This document shows, piece by piece, positions 24,232 to 32,444 of a stretch of DNA of 55,604 bases. The stretch is from NCBI GenBank assembly GCA_016875015.1, contig VGSJ01000012.1, positions 1 through 55,604 of the forward strand, in the 5' to 3' direction. The stretch comes from Deltaproteobacteria bacterium. Its GTDB lineage: Bacteria > Desulfobacterota > Desulfobaccia > Desulfobaccales > 0-14-0-80-60-11. How positions within the stretch are numbered: position 1 is the first letter of the stretch; each line of letters starts with the position of its first letter. A program made the translations under genes and the position numbers. The notes under the pieces are model-generated. The model saw only the letters and a program-made list of their open reading frames with translations. It had not been told where the DNA came from and made no database searches.

Positions 24232-26010
24232 ATGCAGCCAGCCAAAACCATCAAGACCATGGAAAAAATCCCCGACCCCAAGGAACTGGAAAAAGAACTG
24301 AGTGATTACCTCACCAAAAAATATGGCAGCCGGATTAAAGTAATGGCGCCGCATTGGGTGGCCAAACCGGAGAAAGACGACGAAGGTCCAGGCAAGGGCG
24401 CCAAACTCGGCCGGATTAAATTTGACTTGAAACCGGAGGAGTTGGAAGCATACCTGCATGAGTACGTGATCAAGCAGGACTTGGCCAAGAGCGTCCTGGC
24501 CACCAAGGTCTGCACCCATTTCAACCGGATCCGTCGTTCCCTGGAGTTAGGCAGAGACCCGGAACCCGGGGTGGGGTCCATTAAAAACAACATCATCCTG
24601 ATCGGCCCCACCGGCGTGGGCAAGACCTACCTGGTCAAACTCATTGCCAAGAAGATCGGGGTGCCGTTCATCAAGGGCGATGCCACCAAATTCAGCGAAA
24701 CCGGCTACGTGGGCGGTGACGTGGAAGACCTGGTCCGGGACCTGGTTTACGCCGCCGGCGACGACGTGGAACTGGCCCAATACGGCATCATCTATATCGA
24801 CGAAATCGACAAGATCGCATCCTCCGGGCACGCCTGGGGGGGACCCGACGTGTCGCGCACCGGGGTCCAGCGGGCGTTGCTGAAGCCCATGGAAGAGACG
24901 GAGGTGGACCTGAAGGTGGCCCATGACCCGGTCTCCCAGATTCAGGCCATCGAGCACTACCGCCGCACCGGCAAAAAGGATAAACGCACCCTCAATACCC
25001 GGCACATCCTGTTCATCGTCAGCGGCGCCTTTAACGGCCTGGACAAGATGGTCAAGGAGCGCATCAGCAAGCAGGAGATCGGCTTCCGGGGTGACATGAC
25101 CTCCCGGGAGTTGGACCGGACTTTTCTCAAGCACGTGACCGCAGAAGACCTGATCAAGTACGGGTTTGAATCGGAATTCGTGGGCCGCCTGCCGGTGATC
25201 GCGGTGCTTTCGGAACTCACGGGCGATGACCTCTTGGCGATCCTGCAGAACCCCAACAACCCCATCATCACCAGCAAAAAGCGGGATTTCGGAGCTTACG
25301 GCATAGACATTACCTTTGAGGGCGAAGCCCTGAAGATGTTGGCGGCCCAGGCCGCCATCGAGAAAACCGGGGCCCGGGGCCTGGTGAGCGTCATCGAACG
25401 GGTGCTCATTCAGTTCGAAAAGCGGCTGCCCTCCACCCAGGTCAAGCATGTGGTGGTCACGCCGGAACTTGTGGAGCACCCTGAAGAGGAACTGGCGCGC
25501 CTGCTGACTGACCCCGAGGACCCCCATCGCCTGGCGAGATTCAGCCAGGCGGCCGTTAAGGAGCGGGAGATCCTGAAAGAGTCCATCAGGCGCCGGGAAC
25601 CGGAGTTGCTCAACCGTTACCGTCTGCCTCTCACCGAGGCCAGGGTGGAATTGCTGGCCGGCCGGTACCATCACTGGGACTGTGACTTGAAAACCGCGCT
25701 GGAAGATCTGGCCCGGCTCTATGACCAGGTGGGCCGTTTCGCAGAAAAGTTTCTGAACAACCACGGGATCGAACTGCATTTTGAACCGGACGCCGTGGAT
25801 GAAATTCTCCAGCAGGCCGTGGCCCGGGACACCTCCGCCCTGGCCGTCTGCCAGGAGATGGCCAAGGACCTGGAATACGCCCTGAAACTGGTCCGGGACC
25901 GGACTTCCCAGGACCAGTTCATCCTGACCCGGGAGGCCATCCGCGACCTGGATACCTATCTTAACCGGGTCATTCGGGAATATTACCAGACCACCCTTTT
26001 CAGGGAGTAG
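24232..26010 (+). CDS. ClpX-like AAA+ unfoldase without zinc domain, with duplicated small domain
   Basis: The 592-aa protein has a full ClpX-type AAA+ module: Walker A GPTGVGKT (125-132), pore loop GYVG (158-161), Walker B IIYIDEID (186-193), Arg finger in FVGRLPV (316-322) and sensor 2 TGARGL (379-384). IGF at 283-285 matches the ClpP-docking tripeptide of ClpX. The N-terminal zinc-binding domain is absent. The C-terminus is about 170 aa longer than ClpX; residues about 512-580 (FEPDAVDEILQQAV...) repeat the layout of the first small domain (FEGEALKMLAAQAA...). It precedes ahbC by 7 bp under one promoter. Confidence 0.88.
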   Translation: MQPAKTIKTMEKIPDPKELEKELSDYLTKKYGSRIKVMAPHWVAKPEKDDEGPGKGAKLGRIKFDLKPEELEAYLHEYVIKQDLAKSVLATKVCTHFNRIRRSLELGRDPEPGVGSIKNNIILIGPTGVGKTYLVKLIAKKIGVPFIKGDATKFSETGYVGGDVEDLVRDLVYAAGDDVELAQYGIIYIDEIDKIASSGHAWGGPDVSRTGVQRALLKPMEETEVDLKVAHDPVSQIQAIEHYRRTGKKDKRTLNTRHILFIVSGAFNGLDKMVKERISKQEIGFRGDMTSRELDRTFLKHVTAEDLIKYGFESEFVGRLPVIAVLSELTGDDLLAILQNPNNPIITSKKRDFGAYGIDITFEGEALKMLAAQAAIEKTGARGLVSVIERVLIQFEKRLPSTQVKHVVVTPELVEHPEEELARLLTDPEDPHRLARFSQAAVKEREILKESIRRREPELLNRYRLPLTEARVELLAGRYHHWDCDLKTALEDLARLYDQVGRFAEKFLNNHGIELHFEPDAVDEILQQAVARDTSALAVCQEMAKDLEYALKLVRDRTSQDQFILTREAIRDLDTYLNRVIREYYQTTLFRE

Positions 26011-26017
26011 GCCTCCC

Positions 26018-27199
26018 ATGATCGGAGTTTCCAAACTTTATTGCGGCGCGGTGGAAGCCGGAGATGTGCTGCGTTACCGGGACCGCCGGGCCCAGGACCT
26101 GCCTTCGCACCTCCTCCAGTTCTCGGCGGACAAAAAGCCGGTGGTGGTCTGGAACGTCACCAGGCAGTGCAACCTCAAGTGCCTCCACTGTTACGCCAAG
26201 GCCACCGCGGGCGCGGCGCCGGACGAACTGGGGCGCGCCGAAGGCCTGGCCCTGCTCCGGGACCTGAAGGATTTTGGCGTGCCGGTGGTGTTGTTTTCCG
26301 GGGGGGAGCCCCTGATGCGGCCTGACCTCCCGGAACTGGTGGCGTTTACCGTGACCCAGGGCATGCGCGCGGTGATCTCCACCAACGGCGCCCTCATCGA
26401 CCGGGAGAAGGCCCGCCAATTGCGCGACCTGGGTCTGTCTTACGTGGGCATCAGCCTGGACGGCCTTGCTGCCACCCACGACCGGTTCCGGGGGGCCCCC
26501 GGGGCCTTTGCCGCGGCCATGGCCGGGGTGCGCCACTGCCAGGAGATGGGCCTGAAGGTGGGCCTGCGCTTCACGGTGAGCCGGCTCAATTATCAAGAGG
26601 TGCCGGCCATGTTCGACCTAGTGGAAAAACATGACATTCCCCGCATCTGCTTCTACCACCTGGTCTATGCCGGCCGGGGCAGCAAGCTGGTGGAAGAGGC
26701 GTTGACGCACGGGCAGACCCGGGCCCTGGTGGACCTGATCTGCGCCCGCACCCGGCGCCTCTTTGACGCCGGCAAAAGCGTGGAAGTGCTGACGGTGGAC
26801 AACCACGCTGACGGCCCCTACATCTACCTCAAGCTGCTCCAGCAAGATCCCCGCCGGGCCGCGGAAGTGCTGGAGCTCCTGAAGATGAACGAAGGCAACA
26901 GCTCGGGCCGGGGCATCGGCTGCGTCAGTTGGGACGGCCAGGTCCACGCCGACCAGTTCTGGCGGCACGAGGCCTTCGGCAACGTCCGGGAGCGCCCCTT
27001 CAGACAGATCTGGACGGATCTGTCCAACCCCCTCCTGGCCCGCCTCAAAGACAAGAAGCTCTACGTCACCGGTCGCTGCGCCGGGTGCAAGTGGCTGGAC
27101 GTCTGCGGCGGCAACTTCCGGGTGCGGGCCGAAGCTCTCACCGGGGACCTCTGGGCCCCGGACCCCGCCTGTTACCTCACCGACGCCGAGATTAGATGA
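26018..27199 (+). CDS. ahbC: AhbC, 12,18-didecarboxysiroheme deacetylase (radical SAM)
   Basis: The 393-aa enzyme removes two acetate side chains from didecarboxysiroheme to give Fe-coproporphyrin III in the siroheme-dependent heme pathway. The start MIGVSKLYCG, the radical-SAM cluster motif CNLKCLHCY (about residues 51-59), FSGGEPLMRPDLPEL and the C-terminal SPASM-like Cys set (GIGCVSWDG, CAGCKWLDVCGG, DPACYLTD) all fit AhbC closely. A second Fe-S cluster is expected from the latter. GGGAG lies just upstream of the ATG. AhbD and AhbAB are not in this window. Confidence 0.9.
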   Translation: MIGVSKLYCGAVEAGDVLRYRDRRAQDLPSHLLQFSADKKPVVVWNVTRQCNLKCLHCYAKATAGAAPDELGRAEGLALLRDLKDFGVPVVLFSGGEPLMRPDLPELVAFTVTQGMRAVISTNGALIDREKARQLRDLGLSYVGISLDGLAATHDRFRGAPGAFAAAMAGVRHCQEMGLKVGLRFTVSRLNYQEVPAMFDLVEKHDIPRICFYHLVYAGRGSKLVEEALTHGQTRALVDLICARTRRLFDAGKSVEVLTVDNHADGPYIYLKLLQQDPRRAAEVLELLKMNEGNSSGRGIGCVSWDGQVHADQFWRHEAFGNVRERPFRQIWTDLSNPLLARLKDKKLYVTGRCAGCKWLDVCGGNFRVRAEALTGDLWAPDPACYLTDAEIR

Positions 27200-27246
27200 T
27201 TTAGCTTTTATAATAACTGCCGATATATTAATATGAGAACCGATAG
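27200..27246. other. Short AT-rich spacer after ahbC
   Basis: The spacer is AT-rich with no terminator hairpin visible. It runs into a decayed coding fragment. Confidence 0.3.
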
Positions 27247-27519
27247 GACAGCACTGATCAGCACTACAATGTCCTCAATTTGGATTTTAGCTGCGCCGCT
27301 ATAAACCCAAAAGAAAGGTTATCTGCCATTGCCAAGAGGTTACATATCGATATAATTGATCCTTCTACATATTTGAAAGATCATTTAGAACAAATTGTCA
27401 GAGAAGGTAATTTTGAGCCATTTTTATTTTACCGCCGAAGATAATCATTTCACCCCAGTCGCCGCAATTATATGGCCGAATACATGCTGACTTATTTTGT
27501 AAAAAATCAACTTTATTGA
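27247..27519 (+). pseudogene. Decayed 3' part of an SGNH-hydrolase-like gene
   Basis: Three adjoining frame segments read as one protein C-terminus. Frame one (from 27247) gives KERLSAIAKRLHIDIIDPST and ends EPFLFY. The next frame gives FTAEDNHFTPV near 27428-27461. The first frame then resumes with RNYMAEYMLTYFVKNQLY and a stop at 27517-27519. The DNHFTP motif resembles the Asp-x-x-His block of SGNH/AlgJ-type hydrolases, like DLYWRQNSHWS in the intact protein at 29307-30569. Two compensating frameshifts and a missing 5' part make it non-functional, barring sequence errors. It is AT-rich. Confidence 0.6.
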
Positions 27520-27654
27520 GCCGTAACCCGGTGACGCGCCGGAGAATAAAGTTGAGCCCATTGCTCTTTTGAGCCAACCGCAACCCAAGCCACTATGATG
27601 CCGGCCTCACCGCGGATATGAGAAAAAGGACTTCGTAAGACCCTCCGGCTCCTG

Positions 27655-27870
27655 TTCCGAAAAGTTCTTCAGCACAGGTTAAAAACCTGTGCTACCATAT
27701 CTTTTCATGCTTTACGGGTGGGCCGATAGGCCCATAAGCAACTGTTCCGAAAAGTTTTTCCGTGCGCACTACGCGCCATTACGCCATGATTGCCGCAAAC
27801 CCGGAGGCCCGCCCCACCGACTTTTCATAGTTTCGGGTGTTCCGAAGGAACTCGGGCTCTTCCCAGGGTA
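27655..27870. repeat. Palindrome mosaic upstream of the FtsX-like gene
   Basis: Modules in order are: CCGAAAAGTTCTT spacer, AGCACAGGTTAAAAACCTGTGCT (27671-27693), TCTTTTCATGCTTTACGGGTGGGCCGATAGGCCCA (near 27699-27733), the CCGAAAAGTTTTTCC spacer, GTGCGCACTACGCGCC, and finally 27802-27870. The last copies 3610-3678 including GGGTGTTCC...GGAAC. The order of modules resembles 36503-36630. Confidence 0.75.
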
Positions 27871-27906
27871 AAATGAGATTGAGAACCGACGCCGCGCGGT
27901 TCTGGC

Positions 27907-27936
27907 GGATGAACCGAAAACCGGAAACCGAAAACC
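27907..27936 (+). repeat. GAAAACCG tandem tract abutting a start codon
   Basis: Four imperfect copies of ACCGAAA/ACCGGAA run directly into the GTG start codon at 27937. No Shine-Dalgarno sequence remains in that space. Similar tracts occur inside the metallophosphoesterase gene and near 29198. Confidence 0.65.
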
Positions 27937-29088
27937 GTGTTAAAACTCACCTGGCGCAATACCGTCCGGCACCCCTTACGGGCCTCCCTCACCATCCTGG
28001 GCATGGCGGTGGCGGTGCTGGCCTTCACCTTGTTGCGCACCGTGGTGGCGGCCTGGTATTCCGGGGTGAACGCCGCCTCCCCGGCCCGCCTGGTAACCCG
28101 TAACGCCATCTCCCTGGTCTTTCCCCTGCCCATCGCCTATCTGCCCAAGGTCCAGGCCGTTCCCGGCATTACCGGGGTGGCTTACGGCTGCTGGTTCGGG
28201 GGCACCTACATCGACGAGCGGCACTTCTTCCCGCAGTTTGCCGTGGACGTCCGCCGCTACTTCCCCATCTTTCCCGAGTACGTCATCCCCGAGAACCAGA
28301 AGCTGGCCTTTTTCCAGGACCGCCGGGGCGCCGCCGTGGGCCGGACCCTGGCGACCCGGTACGGCTGGAAGGTGGGGGACCCCATCGTCCTCAAAGGCGC
28401 CATTTACCCCGGTGAGTGGCGGTTTATCATCCGGGCCATCTATACCGGGGCCGACCCCCAAACCGACGAATCCCGGTTCTTTTTCCACTGGGATTACCTC
28501 AACGAGACTTTGAAGAAAATTGGGTCCAGCCGGGCTGATACCGTGGGGTGGTTCCTCACCAAAGTGGCGCGCCCGGACCTGGCTCCCCTGGTGGCGGCCC
28601 AGGTGGATGGGCTGTTCCAGAACAGCTTGGCCGAGACCCTGACGGAAACGGAAAAGGCCTTTGCCCTGGGGTTTGTCTCCATGACCGAAGCCATTCTCCT
28701 GGCTATCCAGGCGGTGTCCTGGGTGGTCATCGGCGTCATCCTGGTGGTGCTGGCCAACACCATGGCCATGAACGCCCGGGAGCGCCAGGGGGAGTACGCC
28801 GTCCTCAAGACCATGGGCTTCAAGGCCCGGCACCTGGCCGGCCTCATCTTGGGGGAGTCCCTGATCCTGGCCCTGGCCGGGGGCCTGGTGGGGGAGGTCC
28901 TGACCTTCCCGGCGGTACATTTCTTTAAAACCGCCCTGGGTCAGTATTTCCGGGTTTTTCCCCTTACCCGGGCCACCCTGGTCCTCGGGCTGGCGGTGGC
29001 CCTGATGGTGGGACTCCTGGCCGCGCTGCTGCCGGCCTGGCGGGCCGCCCGGATGAGCATTGCCGAAGCGTTGAGGAAGGTCGGATAA
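27937..29088 (+). CDS. FtsX/MacB-type ABC transporter permease, no ATPase partner nearby
   Basis: The 383-aa protein has a cytoplasmic start LKLTWRNTVRHPLRASLTIL and one transmembrane helix (about 18-38). A periplasmic MacB-like domain follows (about 45-255), then three helices (about 270-300, 318-345, 355-375) ending RAARMSIAEALRKVG. This is the MacB/LolC permease layout. Such proteins need a cognate ATPase, but none is adjacent and no periplasmic adaptor is seen. The start is GTG at 27937, preceded by repeat DNA rather than a ribosome-binding site. Confidence 0.85.
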   Translation: MLKLTWRNTVRHPLRASLTILGMAVAVLAFTLLRTVVAAWYSGVNAASPARLVTRNAISLVFPLPIAYLPKVQAVPGITGVAYGCWFGGTYIDERHFFPQFAVDVRRYFPIFPEYVIPENQKLAFFQDRRGAAVGRTLATRYGWKVGDPIVLKGAIYPGEWRFIIRAIYTGADPQTDESRFFFHWDYLNETLKKIGSSRADTVGWFLTKVARPDLAPLVAAQVDGLFQNSLAETLTETEKAFALGFVSMTEAILLAIQAVSWVVIGVILVVLANTMAMNARERQGEYAVLKTMGFKARHLAGLILGESLILALAGGLVGEVLTFPAVHFFKTALGQYFRVFPLTRATLVLGLAVALMVGLLAALLPAWRAARMSIAEALRKVG

Positions 29089-29306
29089 TTTTGCGGGAAA
29101 GGGCTATGGGCAAAAGCCCCTACCCCCTTATACCGCTTTCCGTTTCAAATGCAACAAACTTAATCTGTAACTTGTTGATAATTCATGTTTATTTTAACAG
29201 AAAACGGAAAACAGAAAACTGTATTATAGGGGGTTGGGAGGCCATATTACGGGGATGCGGGGACTTGGGTTATGAAAAATCCCCCGGCCCTCCCCTCAAT
29301 ATATTA
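29089..29306. other. Convergent gap with GAAAAC-type tract
   Basis: The 218-bp gap holds CAGAAAACGGAAAACAGAAAACTG near 29198-29221, a variant of the tandem tract found upstream of this gene. No terminator is clear. Confidence 0.45.
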
Positions 29307-30569
29307 TCAACGAAATTCCCTTAATTTTTCTTCAATATATCTGAGCTTTTCCGGCGTATCCGGCACCTGGACCAGGCGGCGCTCCAGGATATGCCGGGAC
29401 ACCAGGAGACCCACCAGGTGCTCCCCCCGGATGCTCCAGTGTGAATTTTGCCGCCAGTACAGGTCCTTGTCCGGGTTCAGGGTCGGGCGCGGGGTCTTAT
29501 CGGCATAGGTGCGCATGAGTGGCAGCAGATCGAGATAATCGATGCCCTGGGCGGTCAGGAACCCCCCCAGAATCCGGTTGGGCCGTTCCAAATCAATGCC
29601 CTGGTGCGCCGCCAGAAAGGGGTAGACCTGGGTGTTGGTGGGGATCAACACCACCAGCAACCTGGATTGATGGGCCGCGGCCAGGTCTTTAAAGGCCGCC
29701 AGGTTCTGCAAGTGGCGCTTCCAGACCTCCTGGGCCCAGGGCGGCGCGTCCTGAAAAGCCAGAAATTTGTTGGGATTTGCGCCGGCGTTCTTCTCACTCG
29801 GGAAAAATCTCACCAGGGCATCATTGATCAGGTTCATGATAATCAGGTGTTGGTCCAGGTAGTACCTGATCATCTCGCCAAAACTCAAAGGGTGATCGCC
29901 GCTAAACCATTTTTCCCAGGTGGTGTACTTTTTTTCCAACTTATCTTTGGACAGCTTATCCGTCTTGGGATCTTTGTACCGGGTGGACACCACCAGAAAG
30001 CCGTCGATCACCGTGAGGATGGGAAAACAGTGGTCGTCGCTCAAATCATTCCAGAAATAGCCGACGATGATGAGCCGGGGCTGGTGGCGAACCCGGGCGA
30101 TAATCTCGGCCGCCTTGAGCAACTCCTGTTTGGTGCCGTACCCCGAGACCCCGCATTTCAGCACCCGGTAATGCAGCAACTTTTCTATCTGGGTCCCCCA
30201 TTTATCCGGGAACGGGGCATAGCTGTGGGTGAAGCTGTCGCCTACCAGCAGGAGGTAATCGGGCTCGCCTCGGTACGGCTCGTCGAAACACCCCAACTCA
30301 TTGGACCAGACCTCGAACTCCACCCGGTTGTCCACGGACATGCGCTTGCCGCTGACGTTGGGGGCGATGTCAAAGCCCTTTTCTAAATCGGCCTGGTAAT
30401 AGTAACGGAGGTGGCGATCCCGGGTTAACAGGCGCCGATATGAGGTAAAACGGAGGGCGGTCTCCAGGAGAACCATCACCGCCATGACACTGAGGAGTAC
30501 CACCCCGGCGTGGATGGACCACCGGCTCAACCGGGCTCGGGGGTTTCGTTGATTAGCGAAATCTACCAC
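29307..30569 (-). CDS. Membrane-anchored SGNH-hydrolase-like protein
   Basis: The 420-aa protein has one N-terminal transmembrane helix (about 19-42) and an extracytoplasmic SGNH-like domain. LLLVGDSFTHSY (near 106-117) is block I with the nucleophile Ser. GVSGYGTKQE supplies the Gly block, YFWNDLSDD the Asn block, and LYWRQNSHWSIRGEHLV (near 380) the His. Such proteins are often O-acetylesterases or transferases of surface polysaccharides. A decayed relative lies 1.8 kb away. The start is a GTG with GATCAGG upstream, so the start choice is moderate. Confidence 0.75.
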   Translation of the reverse strand: MVDFANQRNPRARLSRWSIHAGVVLLSVMAVMVLLETALRFTSYRRLLTRDRHLRYYYQADLEKGFDIAPNVSGKRMSVDNRVEFEVWSNELGCFDEPYRGEPDYLLLVGDSFTHSYAPFPDKWGTQIEKLLHYRVLKCGVSGYGTKQELLKAAEIIARVRHQPRLIIVGYFWNDLSDDHCFPILTVIDGFLVVSTRYKDPKTDKLSKDKLEKKYTTWEKWFSGDHPLSFGEMIRYYLDQHLIIMNLINDALVRFFPSEKNAGANPNKFLAFQDAPPWAQEVWKRHLQNLAAFKDLAAAHQSRLLVVLIPTNTQVYPFLAAHQGIDLERPNRILGGFLTAQGIDYLDLLPLMRTYADKTPRPTLNPDKDLYWRQNSHWSIRGEHLVGLLVSRHILERRLVQVPDTPEKLRYIEEKLREFR

Positions 30570-30639
30570 CCTGATCTCTCTTGATGTGATAGGGCTGTGA
30601 TAAATAAATTGTATAGGATAAAAAGAGCCATGCCTTGAA

Positions 30640-30745
30640 TATCGGGGGTTTTAAGTCCCCCTTTTTTAAAGGGGGATTTAGGGGGATTATTAATCACTTA
30701 TCTAATCCCCCCTACCCCCCTTTAGAAAAGGGGGGAGAAAAATCC
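30640..30745. repeat. C/G-tract hairpin pair
   Basis: CCCCCTTTTTTAAAGGGGG with GGATTTAGGGGGATT (about 30656-30688) is followed by AATCCCCCCTACCCCCC...AAAAGGGGGG (about 30704-30738). The two halves are inverted relative to each other. They match units near 15085-15145 and 17820-17905. The region lies downstream of cobO and may help termination. Confidence 0.6.
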
Positions 30746-30842
30746 CAAATTTACATGTCATGGTAATTTTGGCGCATCACCCAAGGGGGGACCCGGCGCA
30801 TAAGCACGGCATCACCCCAGCATCCCTGGTATTCTAAGTTTC

Positions 30843-31382
30843 CTACCACTCGATGCCGCGCCGGGCCTGCACTCCGGCCTCGTAGTAGTGTTTCAGGGGC
30901 CGCATTTCCGTGACCAGGTCCGCCAGTTCCACCAATTCCGGGGGGGCCTGGCGGCCCGTCAGGACCACCTCCACCCACGGGGGCCGGTCCCGCAGCACCT
31001 TAAACACCTCCTCGGCGGCCAGGAGGTTGAAGGTCAGGGCCAGGTTGATTTCATCCAGGATCACCAGGTCGTATTCGCCGGCCAGGATCACCTGCCGGGC
31101 CAGGCCCCAGGCCTCCCGGACCAGGGCCAGGTCTTCCGGGTCGGGGGCCCGGAGATTGACCAGCCCCGGGCGACCGAAGGAGCGCAGGGTCAGGTCCGGG
31201 GCCAGGCGTCCCGCCGCGGCTCGGGCCTCCCCGGTCTCCCGGCCCTTCATGAACTGCACCATGTACGCCTGAAGGCCTTGCCCCACGGCCCTGAGCGCCA
31301 ACCCCAGGGCGCAGGTGGTCTTGCCCTTGCCGTCCCCGGTGTACACCTGGATCAACCCCCGGCTCAATCGCGTCTCGGCCAT
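30843..31382 (-). CDS. cobO: Cob(I)alamin adenosyltransferase (CobO/BtuR type)
   Basis: The 179-aa protein has QVYTGDGKGKTTCALGLALR at residues 12-31, the P-loop of the CobA/CobO fold. MVQFMKG, YDLVILDEINLAL and EVVLTGRQAPPEL follow, all family marks. It transfers the adenosyl group of ATP to cobalt in corrinoids. It lies divergently from cobU. The start is the ATG at 31382 (MAETRLSRG). No cobalamin riboswitch is evident upstream. Confidence 0.93.
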   Translation of the reverse strand: MAETRLSRGLIQVYTGDGKGKTTCALGLALRAVGQGLQAYMVQFMKGRETGEARAAAGRLAPDLTLRSFGRPGLVNLRAPDPEDLALVREAWGLARQVILAGEYDLVILDEINLALTFNLLAAEEVFKVLRDRPPWVEVVLTGRQAPPELVELADLVTEMRPLKHYYEAGVQARRGIEW

Positions 31383-31459
31383 GACACATCCTTTTTCGGA
31401 AAAAGTATTTTGAGGGGAGGGCCGGATGCCGGGACGGTTCGCGCGCCGCCCCTACAACT

Positions 31460-31528
31460 CACTTCCCGGGCCAGGCTTTGCGCCTTTTCCTGGACCCCCT
31501 GCTGTTCCGGTGATAAAGTAAAATCCAT
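31460..31528 (-). pseudogene. 5' stub of an acyl-CoA dehydrogenase gene
   Basis: An ATG at 31528 with AAGGAG 7 nt upstream begins MDFTLSPEQQGVQEKAQSLA, then REV. This is the typical N-terminus of acyl-CoA dehydrogenases (MDF.LS.EQ..Q). After about 23 codons the resemblance stops and the frame enters TTGTAGGGGCGGCGCGCG, a repeat-like segment similar to 55351-55366. The rest of the roughly 380-codon gene is missing. The intact start site shows a recent deletion or replacement. Confidence 0.6.
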
Positions 31529-31847
31529 GCTGAACTCCTTGGGCCGGGAGTGATTTTTACGGCTATCATCCCAGATTTGCCGGGCCTGGTCAAGGCGCGC
31601 CTCGGCGCGCCGGACTTTTCCCCGGAAACCGTTATGGACCAGGCCGGGGTTGGCCGCCGCCCCCCCATTAATTTGGCGGCGCAACTTGGCACTTCGCGGC
31701 AATTTAGGATAAAATTTTCCTGTTAGGTACAAAGTCTAACGGATATGCTTTCGTGAAGAATTGAATCCTTGCCGCGGGCGTATTTTTGGGGGTTCTCCTG
31801 GCCCAGGAGATGGCGGCGCCGGCAAGGGGCGCCGGGAATTATCCAGC

Positions 31848-32411
31848 ATGGATAACGCACCGTCATATTTTCGGTTGGCCTTGGTTTTAGGAGGGGCGCG
31901 TAGCGGCAAAAGCCGCTACGGCCTGGGCCTGGCCGCCCGCTGCCCTGCTCCCCGCCTCTTTTTGGCCACCGGCGAACCCCGGGATGCCGAGATGGAGGCC
32001 CGCATCGAAGCCCACCAGAGGGAACGGGGCTCGGATTGGGCGACCCGGGAGGTCCCCCTGGAACTGGCGGCCGCCCTGAACGACGCCCAGGACCATTACG
32101 GGGTCATCGTGGTGGACTGCCTCACCATGTGGGTGTCCAATCTCTTGCTGAGGGAGGGCGCCTCCCAAGGCAGCATCCAGACAGCCTGCGAGCACCTGCT
32201 GGAGACCCTGGCCAAGACCGCCGCCCCCGTCGTCCTGATCAGCAATGAGGTGGGCTGGGGGATTGTGCCGGACAATCCCCTGGCCCGGAAGTTTCGGGAT
32301 CAGGCCGGCTGGCTGCACCAGCGCCTGGCGCAGGTGGCGGACCTGGTGGTCCTGGTGGTGGCGGGGGTCCCGATGCTCATCAAGAGCGATTTTTTCCCGA
32401 CCCGGCCGTGA
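31848..32411 (+). CDS. cobU: Adenosylcobinamide kinase/guanylyltransferase
   Basis: The 187-aa protein carries LVLGGARSGKSRYG (P-loop, residues about 13-26) and ARIEAHQRERGSDW, with the His that is guanylylated. VVDCLTMWVSNLLL and ISNEVGWGIVPDNPLARKFRD follow, all signatures of CobU. It phosphorylates adenosylcobinamide and converts it to the GDP form. The ATG at 31848 is chosen by alignment; only a weak GGGAA precedes it. cobT and cobS follow on the same strand after a repeat-filled gap. Confidence 0.93.
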   Translation: MDNAPSYFRLALVLGGARSGKSRYGLGLAARCPAPRLFLATGEPRDAEMEARIEAHQRERGSDWATREVPLELAAALNDAQDHYGVIVVDCLTMWVSNLLLREGASQGSIQTACEHLLETLAKTAAPVVLISNEVGWGIVPDNPLARKFRDQAGWLHQRLAQVADLVVLVVAGVPMLIKSDFFPTRP

Positions 32412-32444
32412 GCCAGTTTGTCGGGTTCAGGCTTTTCCTGGGAA

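Noticed and set aside
24547-26034. Long open frame antisense to the ClpX-like gene
   Set aside because: A shadow of the strong plus-strand coding region, without any domain.
31364-31732. 122-codon minus-strand frame overlapping cobO start
   Set aside because: Only its central 23 codons resemble a protein (acyl-CoA dehydrogenase start); the flanks are non-coding, so it is reported as a stub.
31733-31847. Possible cobalamin riboswitch upstream of cobU (CCCAGGAGATGGCGGC resembles a B12 box)
   Set aside because: Only a loose match to the B12 box is present; the other conserved blocks of the element are absent or out of order, and the space to the start codon is too short.
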